Source of the DNA: Cyclospora cayetanensis
Taxonomy: Eukaryota > Apicomplexa > Conoidasida > Eucoccidiorida > Eimeriidae
Direction: 5' to 3'
Assembly (NCBI RefSeq): GCF_002999335.1
Contig: NW_020312110.1
Location: forward strand, 1-64,000
DNA length: 64,000 nucleotides
The position numbers were made by a program, and so were the translations under genes. Positions 44,094 to 56,070 of the stretch are shown here, piece by piece. Each line of letters opens with the position of its first letter. The first letter of the stretch is position 1. A model generated the notes under the pieces. The model was not told where the DNA came from. It did no database searches and worked only from the letters and a program-made list of their open reading frames with translations.

Positions 44094-46713
44094 ATCGAGA
44101 GACATCGCTGGCTTCCTGCCGCAGCGGCTGCTGCTGCCGATGCTGATGAGGGTGTTAGGCAGCTACAACCGTCACACCTTCGATCAACCGTACCACCTTC
44201 TCCGTTGGTGTTCCTTGGATTCGAGCGGCTGCTGAGTCACTAGCCGTGAACTCGACGGAATCCCACGTCCAAACACCCGTGGCACCAGCTAGCGACGCCC
44301 GGAAGAAACACGACGTAACCAGGTAACCAACCGTTTTTCCTTGTCGCCCCTAGAATTCAGAGTGTATGATGTTCCGCTCGGGGAGTGAGGCCAAACGCTT
44401 CGGGTCGTAAGGCCGGAACCTTGTCTTCCTTGTGCACGAGTCGGCTGAGGGGATTCCCAGCACTCCAGGGCCCTGCAGTGGCATACGAGACCAGGTGCCC
44501 TCGAGCTCTGTGTCTGTGTGCGCAGCCGCGGTTTTTCATTAGCATGTAGGTGTACTGGAGGCCTGACAATCGCCAACGCCTGCAACATCTCCCGTACCAG
44601 GAGCCCAAGGAGCAGCCAGTCCAAGGATTAGAGCACCGGCATCCTCCTCCTCCGCAGCAACAGCAGCAGCATATCACAGAGAGAGAGAATCAGGATGACT
44701 GAAATGACCACTGAAGGCACTCGCCAGGCGGCTGCCTTAAGTTGTGAGGCGGCCGAATGGCTGTACGCGCTTAGAAGACTTCATCGCGGTGTTCAAAGAA
44801 ACCAAAGCAAAATCCAAGAGCTCCATACCGCCGTCAGAACAATCAGGCAAAAATTCGGAACCTCATTTCCTAATCCCTGGCCGTTTTTAATGTAGAGTGT
44901 GCAGAAGAAGGTCGTCTGGCCTTGCGCTCGCAGTCAGCACCCAAAGCGCCATTCGGGCCCCTGCAGTGCTCGGAGCTTCCCTACTACACTTGGGCTTCGA
45001 AATTCTGCCTTTGTTTACGCTCAGAAATGAGCTGACGGCGAGCATCGATGAATGCCAGTCCCTTGATTCGCACTCAAGCGCTGGGAGGAACGAAATCGAT
45101 AGGCTCTCGGCAATCCTCGCCGAAGGTAAGGAACAATGCACCCAAAATTCCACGCCCTTCAGTCTGGGCCACACCGATCAGGGTGCGATGGCTTCTGGAT
45201 ACGCTAAAATATAATGCTAAGGCAGTCCGGAATGCGCTGTGAGCTTTGCGAATTTCCCCCAGAGCAACGGGAAAAGCAGGAGGCAGAGACTCGCGTCATT
45301 CTGGCAAAGCGCCACAGGGATAAATTGTAAGGCATTTTAAATCGCGAAATGCGCACTAGGAACAGCGGCAAAATTGAGGGCAGCAGAGCAGTGAGGGTGT
45401 ATATAGCTCGCATCAAAAGGCAGGGATTTCTCCAACTCCCCATGTGATTCGCCCCGCCCGTATATCTCTTCTTGTTGCAACCCCCTTTCCGTGGAATGCA
45501 GCTGCTGTTTACCATGCCGCTTTGGGCGGTGCCTTTTTTGAGTTGTTCAGACGGAAACACAACACTCTTGTTGTTAAAGAAATCGAAAGCCTCGGCGCTG
45601 CCACCAGACACATTGTAGGTCTTAGACATCGAACTCTCAAAGTTATCTCAAGATCCTGGTTGTGAGATTGCTCTCTTCTTTGAAATTGTTCAGCCTCTGT
45701 TTGCAGTCCCCTAAAGCTCACATCCTTGCAGCCTGCAGGCTGCGTAGGCCCTCGGGGAGGCTACAAGTTATTTGATCGAATTGAGCGTCCATATGGTTCC
45801 TCTGCAGCGCGCGGACGTGGCCAAGAGACGCGTATCCTGGGAGGTGAATGGCGCTATCTGTATCGGCCGCAACAACTCCAGCAGCAACGACAGCACAAGA
45901 ATGCTCTTTCCCTATGTGCATGTGTGCTTGTGCAGCTGGCAACATTAGAGACCAGCAAGCTCATTCTTGAGAAAGAGTGGTTTCTCAGAGAACGAAGCCT
46001 CCTAGAGGTGAGTGGTGGCATCCCTGTCTGTCGTGGGATTCTATTTGGTGATTGAGAGGGTGGCATTGAGGCATAAAGGGAGGCAAGGCCGAAAGGTCTT
46101 GGCTGCCGTTTTCTGCTCCTGCCTCCACTGTTTACGACTATCAAACCCGAGCTCGTCCCATTGTTGCTATTGTTACTTCTCTTCTCGCGCTGTGCGTAGA
46201 GGTCAACACAAACGGAAATCCAAAACATCCTGCAGAGCAAGGCAAGGCATACACCCTGAGTAAAGCCCTAAAATGTCAAAAATATTGCGTGCTACACTTC
46301 GACTCCCTGAAGGGATGCTGTCTAGCTGCTGGACACGCCGCCAGGCTGCGATTGTTGTGCCTGCATCAGAATGTGCTGGATCAGATGCTTGCAAATGTTC
46401 AGAAGGCGCGCGATGCATCGAAAGTAAGCCCACCAACCTGCCCCCGCCCCTGCTTCTGCTGCACAGACCTATGGTGCCGCTACCCCTGATCTTCATAATG
46501 AGGGGTGGTCCTGCTGTCCTTGTCGCGTCGTTTACCCCTCCCAACCCTCTGCTTTACATTCGTTGTCGTGATTTCTACTTGCTGCTGCAGCGTGCTAGCC
46601 AGATCCGCATCGAGAGGCCCCGCCCAGGGGACGCTGAGTGGTTTAAAGCCCGCACACGCAGGAGGCGTCTCCACAGCCAGCAGGGCGCAGTCAGCAACCC
46701 TTCCTTCGACTAA
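44094..46713 (+). CDS. Multi-exon coiled-coil protein (model incomplete)
   Basis: Several short plus-strand stretches have good splice signals and coiled-coil composition. They are about 44094-44322 (acceptor ACGCAG, donor GTAACC); 44695-44895 (an ATG, EWLYALRRLHRGVQRNQSKI); 45025-45125 (NELTASIDECQSLDSHSS, donor GTAAGG); 45551 onward; 45808-45843 (ADVAKRRVSWE); 45936-46007 (LATLETSKLILEKEWFLRER, donor GTGAGT); 46200 onward (TQTEIQNILQ); a stretch ending 46423 (VLDQMLANVQKARDASK, donor GTAAGC); and the terminal exon 46591-46713 (IRIERPRPGDAEWFKARTRR, stop TAA). Junctions 45843/45936, 46007/46200 and 46423/46591 are in phase; others are not settled. The family is unrecognised. A cytoskeletal or apical structural role would be a guess. 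Confidence 0.5.
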
Positions 46714-47359
46714 CTAGCTGCACCGCCTTCAAACAGGCACAGTAGCTAGCTAAGCATCCAGCCAAGCAGACAACTATGTAGCAGCGACTAGGACGTGACA
46801 GAGGAAAGGGTAAGATGCCGCCTTCTCTCCCCTCAGAGCTGGCCACCAGCAGACTGCCGGGCAAGCTAGCTGGCTAGCCACGGTGCTGAACGCAATGCCG
46901 ACGCACTAGCCAGGAGCAGGCCTAGGCAGTCTGCTGGCAAGCTTTCTGGCTAATTAGCTGGTGCTGGCCAGCGCATGCACTTCGCATGGACAAAGCTTTT
47001 TAAAGATTTGATTTCGCGTGAGCAGGGTTTCGCGGTGGGAGCATGAACCCGGACACGTTTGGCCGCATGAATAGAATGGAAGAATACACACTGCGTGTTC
47101 GCCCCACAGCCACCACACTAAACGCACGTGGTACTGGTGCCCCTTGTGGCGCTTTTGGCGCTCCAGTGGGTACGTCTCGCCTCTCTATTGTTAAAATCCA
47201 GACGCCGCATCCCACAGTGCCGTTACTGGGGGCTGGCTGCTGCTCTGACCGAGCCGCATGAAAGACTAAGGACCTTACGTTGATGGCAGCAGCAGCAGCT
47301 GGAATTGGGAAACGGCTGCTGCTGCATGCGAGTGGGCAGCCGCTCAGGGGCTCCAGGCC
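46714..47359. other. Intergenic with palindromic AGCT-rich stretch
   Basis: Between about 46730 and 46980 the sequence is rich in CTAGCTGGC motifs. It includes inverted copies of CCAGCAGACTGCC (near 46848) and GGCAGTCTGCTGG (near 46927). A short plus-strand ORF at 47043 is listed separately. Confidence 0.5.
47043..47258 (+). CDS. Possible small protein or first exon
   Basis: The ATG at 47043 opens MNPDTFGRMNRMEEYTLRVR, followed by Ala/Gly/Pro-rich sequence. A good donor (GG before GTACGT) lies at 47170. Read straight through it is 72 aa. There are no homologues I can name and no partner exon was found. Confidence 0.3.
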
Positions 47360-47809
47360 TTAAGGCTTGCACCAAAGGACGGCGAGACTGCGCAACAACA
47401 TGGCGAGGGGAGGCCTCTTGCTTGGGGGGAGGGGTGCTCCAGGAGGGCACGTAGCCAAGACACGGGCCTGATTCTGCTGCAGCCGCTTAAGGCATGTGTC
47501 TGTTGCCGCTGCAACTGCTGCTGCGAGCCTTGCTGCTTCCGATGCACTTGCTGCTGCTGCGGTGGGGCGGGTAGTACCATCGGATTCGGAGTCACTGACG
47601 ACTCCTGAGGCCCGTAGCCTCCACACAGGGAGGCACTCTGACGTTGCTAATGCTGCTGGTGCTGCTCGGGCTTGAGCTGCTGCGAATGCTGGTGCTGGAG
47701 GCTCTATTGCTGGGGATGCTAGCACTGCTCTCCCGAAGGCGCCATCCGCAAGGGGAGTAAAGAGCTGCTGCTGCTGCGGCTGTCGATGCTCGGGAAGACG
47801 GCACGCCAT
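47360..47809 (-). CDS. Possible Ala/Gln-rich protein, 149 aa
   Basis: From the ATG at 47809 (MACRLPEHRQPQQQQLFTPL) to the TAA at 47360. The composition is Ala/Pro/Ser-rich with one ordered helix (ATDTCLKRLQQNQARVLATC). The antisense and +1 frames are also open because of GCT/CAG richness, so the frame choice is uncertain. It may be an exon of a larger gene. Confidence 0.35.
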   Translation of the reverse strand: MACRLPEHRQPQQQQLFTPLADGAFGRAVLASPAIEPPAPAFAAAQARAAPAALATSECLPVWRLRASGVVSDSESDGTTRPTAAAASASEAARLAAAVAAATDTCLKRLQQNQARVLATCPPGAPLPPSKRPPLAMLLRSLAVLWCKP

Positions 47810-48123
47810 GCTCGCTGGTGTACCAACGCTCCGACAGGGCCCCCAAGCTGCGAGGTCTCTTGCTCTTGCTGTTGCTGCCGCTGTTGTGGCTGCGGGTTAC
47901 TTTAGCTATTGCAGCGACTGCTAACGCAGGTGCAGATGCATTGCTGCTATTGTTATTACTAGAGTAACTGCTTTTACGCCCAAGGCTGGTGTGCGTGCTG
48001 CTGTGCGGCATCGCACGGTGTGGCCTGGCCCCACTGGCTTCGCCAACAACATTGGAAGCTTCAACGCATAGAGGCTCAGGTTTTCAAAAAAAAATATTCC
48101 GCATGACCCCAACAGCTAAGCAA

Positions 48124-48129
48124 GAAAAA
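48124..48129 (-). terminator. Pol III terminator of tRNA-Lys
   Basis: A run of six T on the minus strand about 12 nt after the tRNA 3' end, as expected for RNA polymerase III termination. Confidence 0.7.
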
Positions 48130-48141
48130 ACGGGGTGTAGA

Positions 48142-48214
48142 AGCCGACGACGGGGCTCGAACCCGCGACCACGAGGTTAAGAGCCTCGCGCTCTACCGAC
48201 TGAGCTACATCGGC
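48142..48214 (-). tRNA. tRNA-Lys (anticodon CTT)
   Basis: On the minus strand: acceptor stem GCCGATG paired with CGTCGGC (one G.U), D-arm with TAGCTCAGTCGGTAGAGC, anticodon arm GAGGCTCTTAACCTC with CTT in the loop, and T-arm GCGGGTTCGAGCCCCGT. A-box and B-box promoter elements are intact. No intron, and the CCA tail is not encoded. The only RNA gene I could recognise in the window. Confidence 0.95.
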
Positions 48215-50197
48215 TGGGGCGGTGCCCGGAAAATGTAAATGTGAAGATAGATTTCTTTATTTGCATATCTATTTGAAATCACTGGCAAACTTAAGGCTAT
48301 TCCTTCACATGGGAGGGCACTTCAACACTATTAGACACGAAGTACTTCAATATTCCCATACTTCTTCGATGCTACAATGGCTCCTGAGGTACAGCCTTCG
48401 CAGATGGTGGTGCAGTGGACTGTACTCGCACACCAGTCCACTTTCCCCGCCGCTTATAGGTAAATTAAATAGTACTTTAGCTGCTTTCTGCAGCACTCTA
48501 ACGTACATCTGCTCTCCTATGTTGACACCTTTCTGCGCCATCCTATCTCCCTGGGACGGTACCTCGAGCAATGTTCGGTGGCACTTTCTGCACATACCAG
48601 ACGAGATCTACTCTCCAGGACATACGCTTCAGTGGCATCCTCTATAGGGCTCAAAGAGACGGAGCTGGCCCTTAATCCCAAAGCTCCGTAGTTTTGGTTC
48701 GCTCCGCAGAAGGGCGGATTCGGGGGCCTTCAACCAGCTAAGACTTTTAACAGTCGCAGTGTCGCAAGGCTTGATATAGCGTCAAAGCACTAAATACTTA
48801 TTTTATGCTTGCTGAAGTGCCCTTTTCGGTGTACCTTCGCTGCGCGCAGCACGGAGGTGCCTGCGGGGACCTTCGAGCAGCACAAGGTGTAACGCGCGTT
48901 CTGTCCTCGAGTGCCATAAGCTTTGAAGCGCCATGTGAGTCGAAGATTCACAATGTAGAAAGACACTAGTGCTGCATATTGATAGATCAAATTGAAAGTC
49001 GCCGACGACAGGCTATATGTCTTCGCGACTAGCAGCGTGCAGTCCTAGGCGCAATAATCTACAAACACACGGTTGGGTCGCCTGTACTGACATAACGTTC
49101 CACCTGAGTTCTCATTCGCAGAAAATTAATCACAGACTCAACCCAAGGTTAGTTGGGTTTTCTTGCAGGCTTTTCAAAAGAGCTCTCTCTCCACCTGTCC
49201 GCACCCCTCAGTGTTCTGACATGCATAGAAACATACAGGTAGGGTTGGTGTTGCTGCACTCTCTAGGCTTACCAAGCACTCGCAACTAGCTACGCATTCC
49301 ATCTAGTGCACGCAACCACCCACAAACACACACATTTTTTGTGTCCTTTTCCATCGGGCCCACAGTACCCTACGACAAGAAGTTGGACTAACAAGCAAAC
49401 CAGTTTGTCAACTCCTCACCGATCAAAAAAAATACAGCGTGTCATAGTCTGAGTGTAACGAAGCCCTATACAACTGCGGCAAATGCGGCTTTTGCTTTTC
49501 CAGTTGAAGCACTGCCACGGCCACACGAGCCGCTGTTTGCGCTTACACCACTGCCACTTCCTATCGTAGCAACAGCGACAAAGGGTAGCTAGGCTGCTAG
49601 AAGCAGGCAAAACGACAGAAGCGCTCACCCGAGCGGCACCATATAGAGATACTCAAAAGCAAAACACCCGGTGGCATACCGCAACTAATGGCATTAAAAG
49701 GAGCAGGTGCTGTTGCTACCAAAAGGTGAAAAAAGGAGCAGCAACAGCCGATGCAAGCGCTTAGAAGTGAGCGTCACCCCGCCTTCATGGCAAGCTACTG
49801 GAAGCCCTCTGCAAGAGAGCAGAGAGCCGGCACTGCAAATGCTGCACCGTCCAGCTGTTGCTGACCCTCTGAAGGTTCGCAAAAAGGCGTGGCTTAGCGA
49901 CGAGCAACACGGCAAAAATAAAGCCCCGCATGCGCCAACAGCAACTTTTAGGAGCGCGCTTGGCGCTTGACCTCCCATATTTGCCGTCGATCTCGCCACC
50001 CTGCACCTCTGCCCTCGGTCTTATGGGCTAGTTGCATGCATCTTGTACACGCACGCGTGCTGAGCGCGCGGTGGGCTGTGGCTGGCTGGCTTCGGGGGAG
50101 GGGGTGGCTTGGAGCCTACTAAGCTAGCTACGCGAAAAACTGACTAGGGAAACTGCGTAGCACAAGAGGCGCAGGTAGGCACGTACAGTGGGATTGT
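48215..50197. other. Gene-poor stretch
   Basis: No supported exon. A dispersed repeat copy lies at about 49190-49400. Short plus-strand pieces near 49130-49160 (AAATTAATCACAGACTCAAC before GTTAGT) may be remnants of the same decayed gene family. Confidence 0.5.
49190..49400 (+). repeat. Dispersed degenerate exon/3'-flank repeat, copy 2
   Basis: Pyrimidine tract plus CCCCTCAG, then TGTTCTGACATGCATAGAAA..., a stop, and the flank AACTAGCTACGCATTCCATC + TAGTGCACGC. It is the most diverged of the four copies in the flank but keeps the TTC(T/C)GACATG motif shared with copy 4. Confidence 0.55.
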
Positions 50198-52125
50198 CTA
50201 ATACAGCTGTTTGCACGATATAATTGCGGAAAGAAGACCAGAGGCCCCTACGAACCCCTCACTGAGGTTTCGGTGGAATAGGACGGCGGGAAGGCCAGTC
50301 ATGTTGATGGCAGCGGGCATATCACCTGCAGCATCCGAAGCACACGAAGAGAGCCGCGACGGATGAAGGCAGCAGCACAGGGGACGCCAAAAGGAGATGG
50401 GGGAGCACAAGGGGCGGCGCAAGGTGGAGGAGCCAGCGGCGATGCGGGGAGGCGAAGACACACAGGCAGCGCGCAAGGCCCTTTATAGAAACGGACAGGC
50501 CATATCCCAAAGCGTGCAGAGGCGAGCAGACTTTTTCGCGAGGCAAGGAGGGCCTTACAGCATTGCTTTATTAGATTCAGGCGCGCAGTCTTGTGGGCTT
50601 GCTGCTGCTGCAGCTGAGCTGCCGTTGTCTCCTTTAAATCCTCAACCTCGCCTTCTTTCTTGAGGCGTTCCGCAGCAACTGCTGCCTCGTGCCGCAGCCG
50701 CAGCACTTCGCACCAAACCCCCGCTAACAAAGCCACCAACCTGCAGCAACGACAGTAGAGGCAGGCTTCATCACACGAGCAGCTGCAGCTGCAGCGCGGC
50801 AAGCGCTAGCCAAGATGGCATCGATGTCAACGGCAGCAAGCATCTGCAGAGGCGTAGACGCCACCCCAAACACTAGGCAGCACCCCGCTCACCAGCAGAA
50901 TCCCGAGAGTCTGGTGAGCTTCTGCTGACTGTGATTCATAACTTTGAGTTTCGTGAGAATAAACGCATTGTCCGCAAGCCAGTAGCACAAGAAAGCGGCC
51001 CGACATATCCCCTGAAGCACCTAAACCACCAGAGTGCGCATCAACTCCACACAGCCAAAGTCTGATAAAACAAACTCCCCAGCACACCCATCCTTCCTGA
51101 AGGCCCTATATTTGCAGCGAGCTCTTCTCTCCAGAGACAGGAAAATTTTATCAGGCTTGAGGCGTACATGGATCTTCTTGTCGATGTCTGCTTCTGGAGT
51201 CTTTGCAGCTGCCAGTCTAAGGAGAGCTGCATACTCGTTGATGAATTTACCGAGACGAAACACCTTGCGGCTATCGGCACTCGCACCTGCAGCATATATA
51301 CATACATATATACATACATATATATATATGTGTAAATACACATGCACATATACATATATATATATAAACGCTTATATATATACATATACACATACATATG
51401 CATATACATATACACATACATATGCATATACATATACACATACATATGCATATACATATACACATACATATGCATATACATGTTCACACGGGACTGCCTT
51501 CTGCGGCTTAGGTGGCACACTACTCTCAGCCCCTTTACATTTCTCCACTAAAAAAAAAGGCCCTTTGCCCTAAAGATCTTCCCTGCACGCCATGCCATAG
51601 GCTCCAGAGGAATTCAACCCCACAACCCCACAACCTTCCCCCTCTCCCCACGATTCTTTCGAGCTTTGCCAACACAGGCTTACGGTAAACGGCAGTAAAT
51701 TTGGAGGCTGCCTTCGAGTTACTGACGGCCCAAGCAAGGAAGCGGCAGCCGTACTGCAGCGCCTTTGTGACTTTGTCCCTTCCCTCTGCAGAAAAAGCGG
51801 CACTAAAAGCAACGCCAGCAATCGCAACAGCCTTTTCTAGAAATTCCGATGCTCGTAACATGCAAGAAGGTGGTGCAGCTGCAGCAACATAAAGAGCTGC
51901 GCGAACAGGCTGCCACACCCAGCAGCCGAACCAGAAAGGGCATTGCCAGTGCGTGAGTGAGTAAGCGGTTACAACTTTTGACAAGCCCACAACGGATGCA
52001 GGACCAGCAGCAAAGACAGCAACAAAGACAGCAACAAAGACAGCACCTGTCTTGTTGAGGAAAGCAACAATTTTGTCTGCCTCGGCGAGGCGGCTGCTAT
52101 GCAGATGCGTCAGCTGAAGATTCAT
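50198..52125 (-). CDS. PEX11: Peroxisomal membrane protein PEX11
   Basis: A membrane-remodelling peroxin that drives peroxisome elongation and division. Six exons join in phase: 52125-52047, 51785-51684, 51286-51168, 51011-50893, 50740-50559 and 50325-50198 (242 aa, the usual PEX11 length). Signatures in order: [11 protein letters not shown] joined to [19 protein letters not shown] (N-terminal amphipathic helix region); [40 protein letters not shown] followed by KLKVMNH (the membrane segment with the conserved Asp-Asn); [22 protein letters not shown]; a Lys/Glu/Gln-rich linker; and [20 protein letters not shown] then [15 protein letters not shown] at the C-terminus. Start: ATG at 52125, giving the expected distance to FLNKT. 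The exon 3 end (GTACGC) was chosen because it restores family spacing. An intron holds an AT-rich 24-bp repeat. Confidence 0.93.
51290..51482. repeat. AT-rich repeat incl. four 24-bp units in PEX11 intron
   Basis: ATACATATAT tracts followed by about four units of CACATACATATGCATATACATATA, in the intron 51287-51683. Confidence 0.9.
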
Positions 52126-52651
52126 GGTTCGCTTGTTGTGGTACAGCTGCAGGGGCAGCTAGCTGTGGCGTCTGCCGGTGCTCTGGGAGACTCTGAGATG
52201 TATCGGACGCGCCGAGGCTACGATGCAGCGTGGTGTATGCGTTGTCTTCTCGTTCCTCCTGAGAAGGCAGTGGTAGAAGCCAACTCCACGAGCCCTCCTG
52301 CAGCGGAGAATCAATGAATCTCGGTGTTACCAAGAGCGCTCATGGAGGGAGAAAGCAACGCCTTCGACTTGCGTTGCATTAATGCTGCTTCTTCCCGTGC
52401 TGGTGTTAGTTACTGTTGCAGGAGCTGCAGTTGAACAGCCCCTCGCGGCTGCTGGTACTACTATTCCTGTTGCTGCCAGTGCCGTTGCGGCTGCTGTAAA
52501 AGCCGCGGCACACACTGCGAATAGAGTTGTCTCTGAGATAAGCTGTTCGGCTGCATGCATTAGAAGGGAGCAGCAGAGCTGACGCAATCTGAAGCAGCTG
52601 CGTGCCAACGAGAGTCAGCGAGAGTCAGCGAGACACAGGCGACGTAGCAGT

Positions 52652-52697
<46 letters not shown>

Positions 52698-53311
52698 CAG
52701 CAGCAGCAGCAGCAGCAGCTGCTGCTGTCCTATTAAAGGGGCTGGTGTGGGTTGTTGGCGGCGCCTGTTTACGTGCAGCGACAGCAGGGTGGCGTGATTT
52801 TAATGTTTTGCCTCTTTCTAAAACGTATTTTCTGCTACGGACTCGGGTGCTGGCGTGTTGCTGCTGGCGATTCTGCGGCTGCAGCTAACGTTCCCGCAAG
52901 CGGGCTGCTGCTGCTACAGCAGCCCCTCCAGCAGCCGCAGCAGCGTTTGGCGGTGTAGCGGCATTTTTTAATTGCTGTTTTAGCGTCTGACTGCTGCTGA
53001 GGGACCCTTGCAATCGTATTGCTGCGCGGCGCATCACCCGCCAAGAGCGGCGGCAGCCCCCTCGTTCAGCAGCAGGAAATCCTCTCCCCTCCCCCTCCGT
53101 CCCTACGCCGACGTGCAGGAGCAGCAGTAGCTAGTCATAGGCCCTCGAATTGCACGGGAGGGCACATAAAGAAGAATCCGGTCCCGGATCTGTTCTCGGA
53201 TCTCCCTCCGCTGCCGCTGCCTCCCGCTGCTGCCGCTGCCTCCCTCCGCTGCCGCTGCCTCCCGCTGCTGCTGCCGCTACAGCTGCACGGCCAGCAGCAA
53301 CCTGTTGCACA
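52126..53311. other. Intergenic, between PEX11 and the RS-rich gene
   Basis: Both strands are open at 52327-52608 because of GCT/GCA richness, and I cannot choose a coding strand. A CAG tract lies at 52632-52731. I see no firm gene. Confidence 0.45.
52632..52731. repeat. (CAG)n tract ending in a CAG/CTG palindrome
   Basis: About 20 CAG units, then AGGACAGCAGCAGC... folding back on GCTGCTGCTGTCCT, giving a 14-bp-arm palindrome at 52694-52731. Confidence 0.9.
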
Positions 53312-54124
53312 ATGGGCCGTTCGCACTCCCCCCCCTCGCGCCGCCGGCGGCACTCGAGGAGCCCTGGAGGCAACGACAGACACCGGCGGCACAGACACAG
53401 GCGGCGCAGTGTGAGCAGCAGCAGGAGCAGCAGCAGCAGCAGCAGCAGACGCCACCCCCGACGACGGAGCGGCGTTTCGGCCATTCAACAGACAGCAGCA
53501 GCAGCACGAGATGGCAGCAGCAGCAGCAGGAGGAGACACTACAGGCGCCGCAGCAGAAGCGGCAGCCGGAGTGTGGGACGTCCAGCCCCCCGCCGCTCGC
53601 CCTCCCCAGTGCAGCAGCATCAGCAGCAGCAGCATCCGCACCCTTACAGAGGAGGAGGAGGGGGGCCCCTTGGCAGCAGCAGCAGCAGCAGCGCCGCCAC
53701 GCCCAGCAGCAGTCGATACGCAGGCGGTGGGAACCCCCCGCTCCCTCACGCTCCCGTGTCGGTGTCGTACAGTCATGGAGGAGGACGACGTGGAGAGCCA
53801 CCAAGTCTTTTGCCCCCTCTGCCTCCCCACGCAGGCTCGGGGATCGGACCGCGGAGTGCGGGGTGGGGGAGCCCTTGGGGGCCCCCCTCCTCCGGGGTGG
53901 GGGGGGCCCCCTGGGGGAACGGCGGCAGTCCGTGGAGCAGGCGAACTCCGATACACCCCAGCGATCCAAGAGCTTCTCAGGGGGGGGAAGCGGGGGGGAA
54001 GTGGTGGCGAGCGGCCTCTCCACCTCCCGAATTCTTCGCAGATCGCTTGAAGATACGAAGGGACATGGAGAGGGCGCAACAGGAGAAATTGCTGCGCAAG
54101 GAGCAGAAAAAAGGTCGGGAATAA
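53312..54124 (+). CDS. Arg/Ser-rich (RS-domain-like) nuclear protein, 270 aa
   Basis: From the ATG at 53312 (MGRSHSPPSRRRRHSRSPGG) to the TAA at 54124, single exon. Residues 1-95 are Arg/Ser-rich with many SR/RS and SP dipeptides, typical of splicing-associated or nuclear-speckle proteins. Gln/His-, Gly- and Pro-rich low complexity follows. The only ordered part is the C-terminus (PPPEFFADRLKIRRDMERAQ, then a Lys-rich end), a charged helix. Both other plus frames and the minus strand are also open because of the composition; I chose this frame for its ATG, RS domain and charged C-terminal helix. The exact family is not recognised. Confidence 0.6.
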   Translation: MGRSHSPPSRRRRHSRSPGGNDRHRRHRHRRRSVSSSRSSSSSSSRRHPRRRSGVSAIQQTAAAARDGSSSSRRRHYRRRSRSGSRSVGRPAPRRSPSPVQQHQQQQHPHPYRGGGGGPLGSSSSSSAATPSSSRYAGGGNPPLPHAPVSVSYSHGGGRRGEPPSLLPPLPPHAGSGIGPRSAGWGSPWGPPSSGVGGAPWGNGGSPWSRRTPIHPSDPRASQGGEAGGKWWRAASPPPEFFADRLKIRRDMERAQQEKLLRKEQKKGRE

Positions 54125-54184
54125 CCCGCGATTAGGTGCTTGGGGATGTGCGCGAGTCACATGCACGAAAGAGGGGTCCATTAG

Positions 54185-54400
54185 TAGAGGGCACCCCAGA
54201 AAGAGAAGGCAAAGAGGGAGACAGACAGGCAAAGAGGGAGACAGACAGGCAAAGAGGGAGAGACAGGCAAAGAGAGAGGCAGGCAAAGAGGGAGACAGGC
54301 AAAGAGAGAGAGACAGGCAAAGAGAGAGACAGGCAAAGAGGGAGAGACAGGCAAAGAGGGAGAGACAGGCAAAGAGGGAGACAGACAGAGACAGAACTAT
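54185..54400. repeat. Purine-rich minisatellite, GACAGGCAAAGAGGGA type
   Basis: About 13 units of 16-20 bp, 3' of the RS-rich gene. All reading frames across it are spurious. Confidence 0.93.
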
Positions 54401-54652
54401 GGGCTTCGTATGGGGAGTAGTCATGGGGAATAGTCATGGAGAGTGATCCTGAAGAAGAGGCATGGGGAGTAGTCGTGGGTGGTTATGGAGCTTTGTGAGC
54501 ACGTTGGGGTGGTGTATTGGATGCTTGTGCATATGTTACATGAGAGCATTATTTGTAGGCTTTTTGAGGCTAGGCGGATGGTGTTGAGGTCCTGCAAGAG
54601 TTGGTGTGAAACTTTTTCTTGCGTGTGTTTGTGGGGTGCAGCTTTCCGTCGC

Positions 54653-56033
54653 ATGCAGGTGGCACAGGTCAATAGGCGGGACCAGCCGCCCTTCTTGTTG
54701 AGAGTGTTTTGCCGCTTGGATTCTCAGCATGCGCTGGAGGAGTTCAGAGTTCGGGGGCAGGAGCCTGTGCAAGACGAATTGCAGGTGCAGTTTTGGAAGG
54801 CAGTTGGACTTGGGCGGTTCATTTCGGCGACTGAAGCCATGGGGGAGTTGGCAGGGTGTCTTTAAGGGTTTTTTTGGAGTTGAGAGCGAGGGAGGGAAGT
54901 GAGTGATTAGCGGGGGGGGGGGGAAATGGGTGGTCATAAGACGCGACGCTCGGGAGCCAGGGTCTGTGTGCCTCAGGTGTACGCGTGGATGGATACGCGG
55001 CTTCGGGAGATTTGTCATTTGATTAAGGATGTTTGCGCAGAAGCTCGCGATAGAAAGGCCGTGTGGCATTTCAGACTTTGTTATCCAGGTATACATATAC
55101 ATATATATGTATATTAGATTATGCATTCTATAGATATAGAAGGTGAACGTTGGAAGGGCGTTATACAAGGGGCTGGCAGCGGTGAGGCACATCTCTGGAG
55201 TGCGAGGTGTGTAGGGTTATGTTTGTACAGACAAGGAGGGACAGAATGTCTTCGCCGATGTGGGCATGCTGCACTCTATTATTCCAGACCCTAAGGAAGA
55301 CTCGCGCACCCTTGCTGTAAGAAGTCGCCTTTGCTATTGAACTGGCAGGCGCTCTAGAGTTCGCCGCATGCGGATTCTATTTTTCTTTGCATGTTACCTT
55401 CTCTAGAGGGGCCTCAGGCGTAGCTTTGGAAGGTATGAGTGAGTTGTATGTTTGAGGGTGCCTACGTTTTTGCAGGACGTAAAGTTTCAGGTAGGGGATT
55501 TCTTGCTGCTTTCCATCATGCGGAAGCGGCAGCAAAGCAACAAGCGGCTGGCACCGCATCCAGATCCGAAACTGAAGATGCAGGAGGGGTGGGAATATCA
55601 ACCGAGGCCTACTATCCTACACCAGCTCAGCTACACCCCTGTTGCTGCTGATGGGAGCGCAAGTAAGAGCACAAGTAGCGTTGCGGCTGCCCCCGCTCAT
55701 GCGGCACTGCCTGGCGACACAGTCGCTGCAGACTCGGAGGAAGAACCAGGAGAGGCGGAGATGCAGAGAAGGGAAGGCACTTCAATGAGCGTCGATGGAG
55801 TGCATGCTCTTCCTTCAGCTGTAGCCACTGCTGCTGCTGCGGCTGCTGTGGAGAGCAGCAGCAAGACGGCGGCACTGCCAGAAGGAGAGGAGGAGGCAGC
55901 AGCGGCTGCGGATGACGCCAATAAGGAGCAGCTCGAATTGGCGGGCGAAGGGGACTTGGGTGTACAGACACTGCAGCAAGAGCAGCAGCAAGAGAAAGCT
56001 GAGACGGAAGAGGCACAGAGGGATGAAAAAGCC

Positions 56034-56070
<37 letters not shown>

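Noticed and set aside
53135..54424. A 429-codon minus-strand ORF over the RS-rich gene
   Set aside because: It comes from antisense of Arg/Ser codons and the purine minisatellite, and has no ordered segment.
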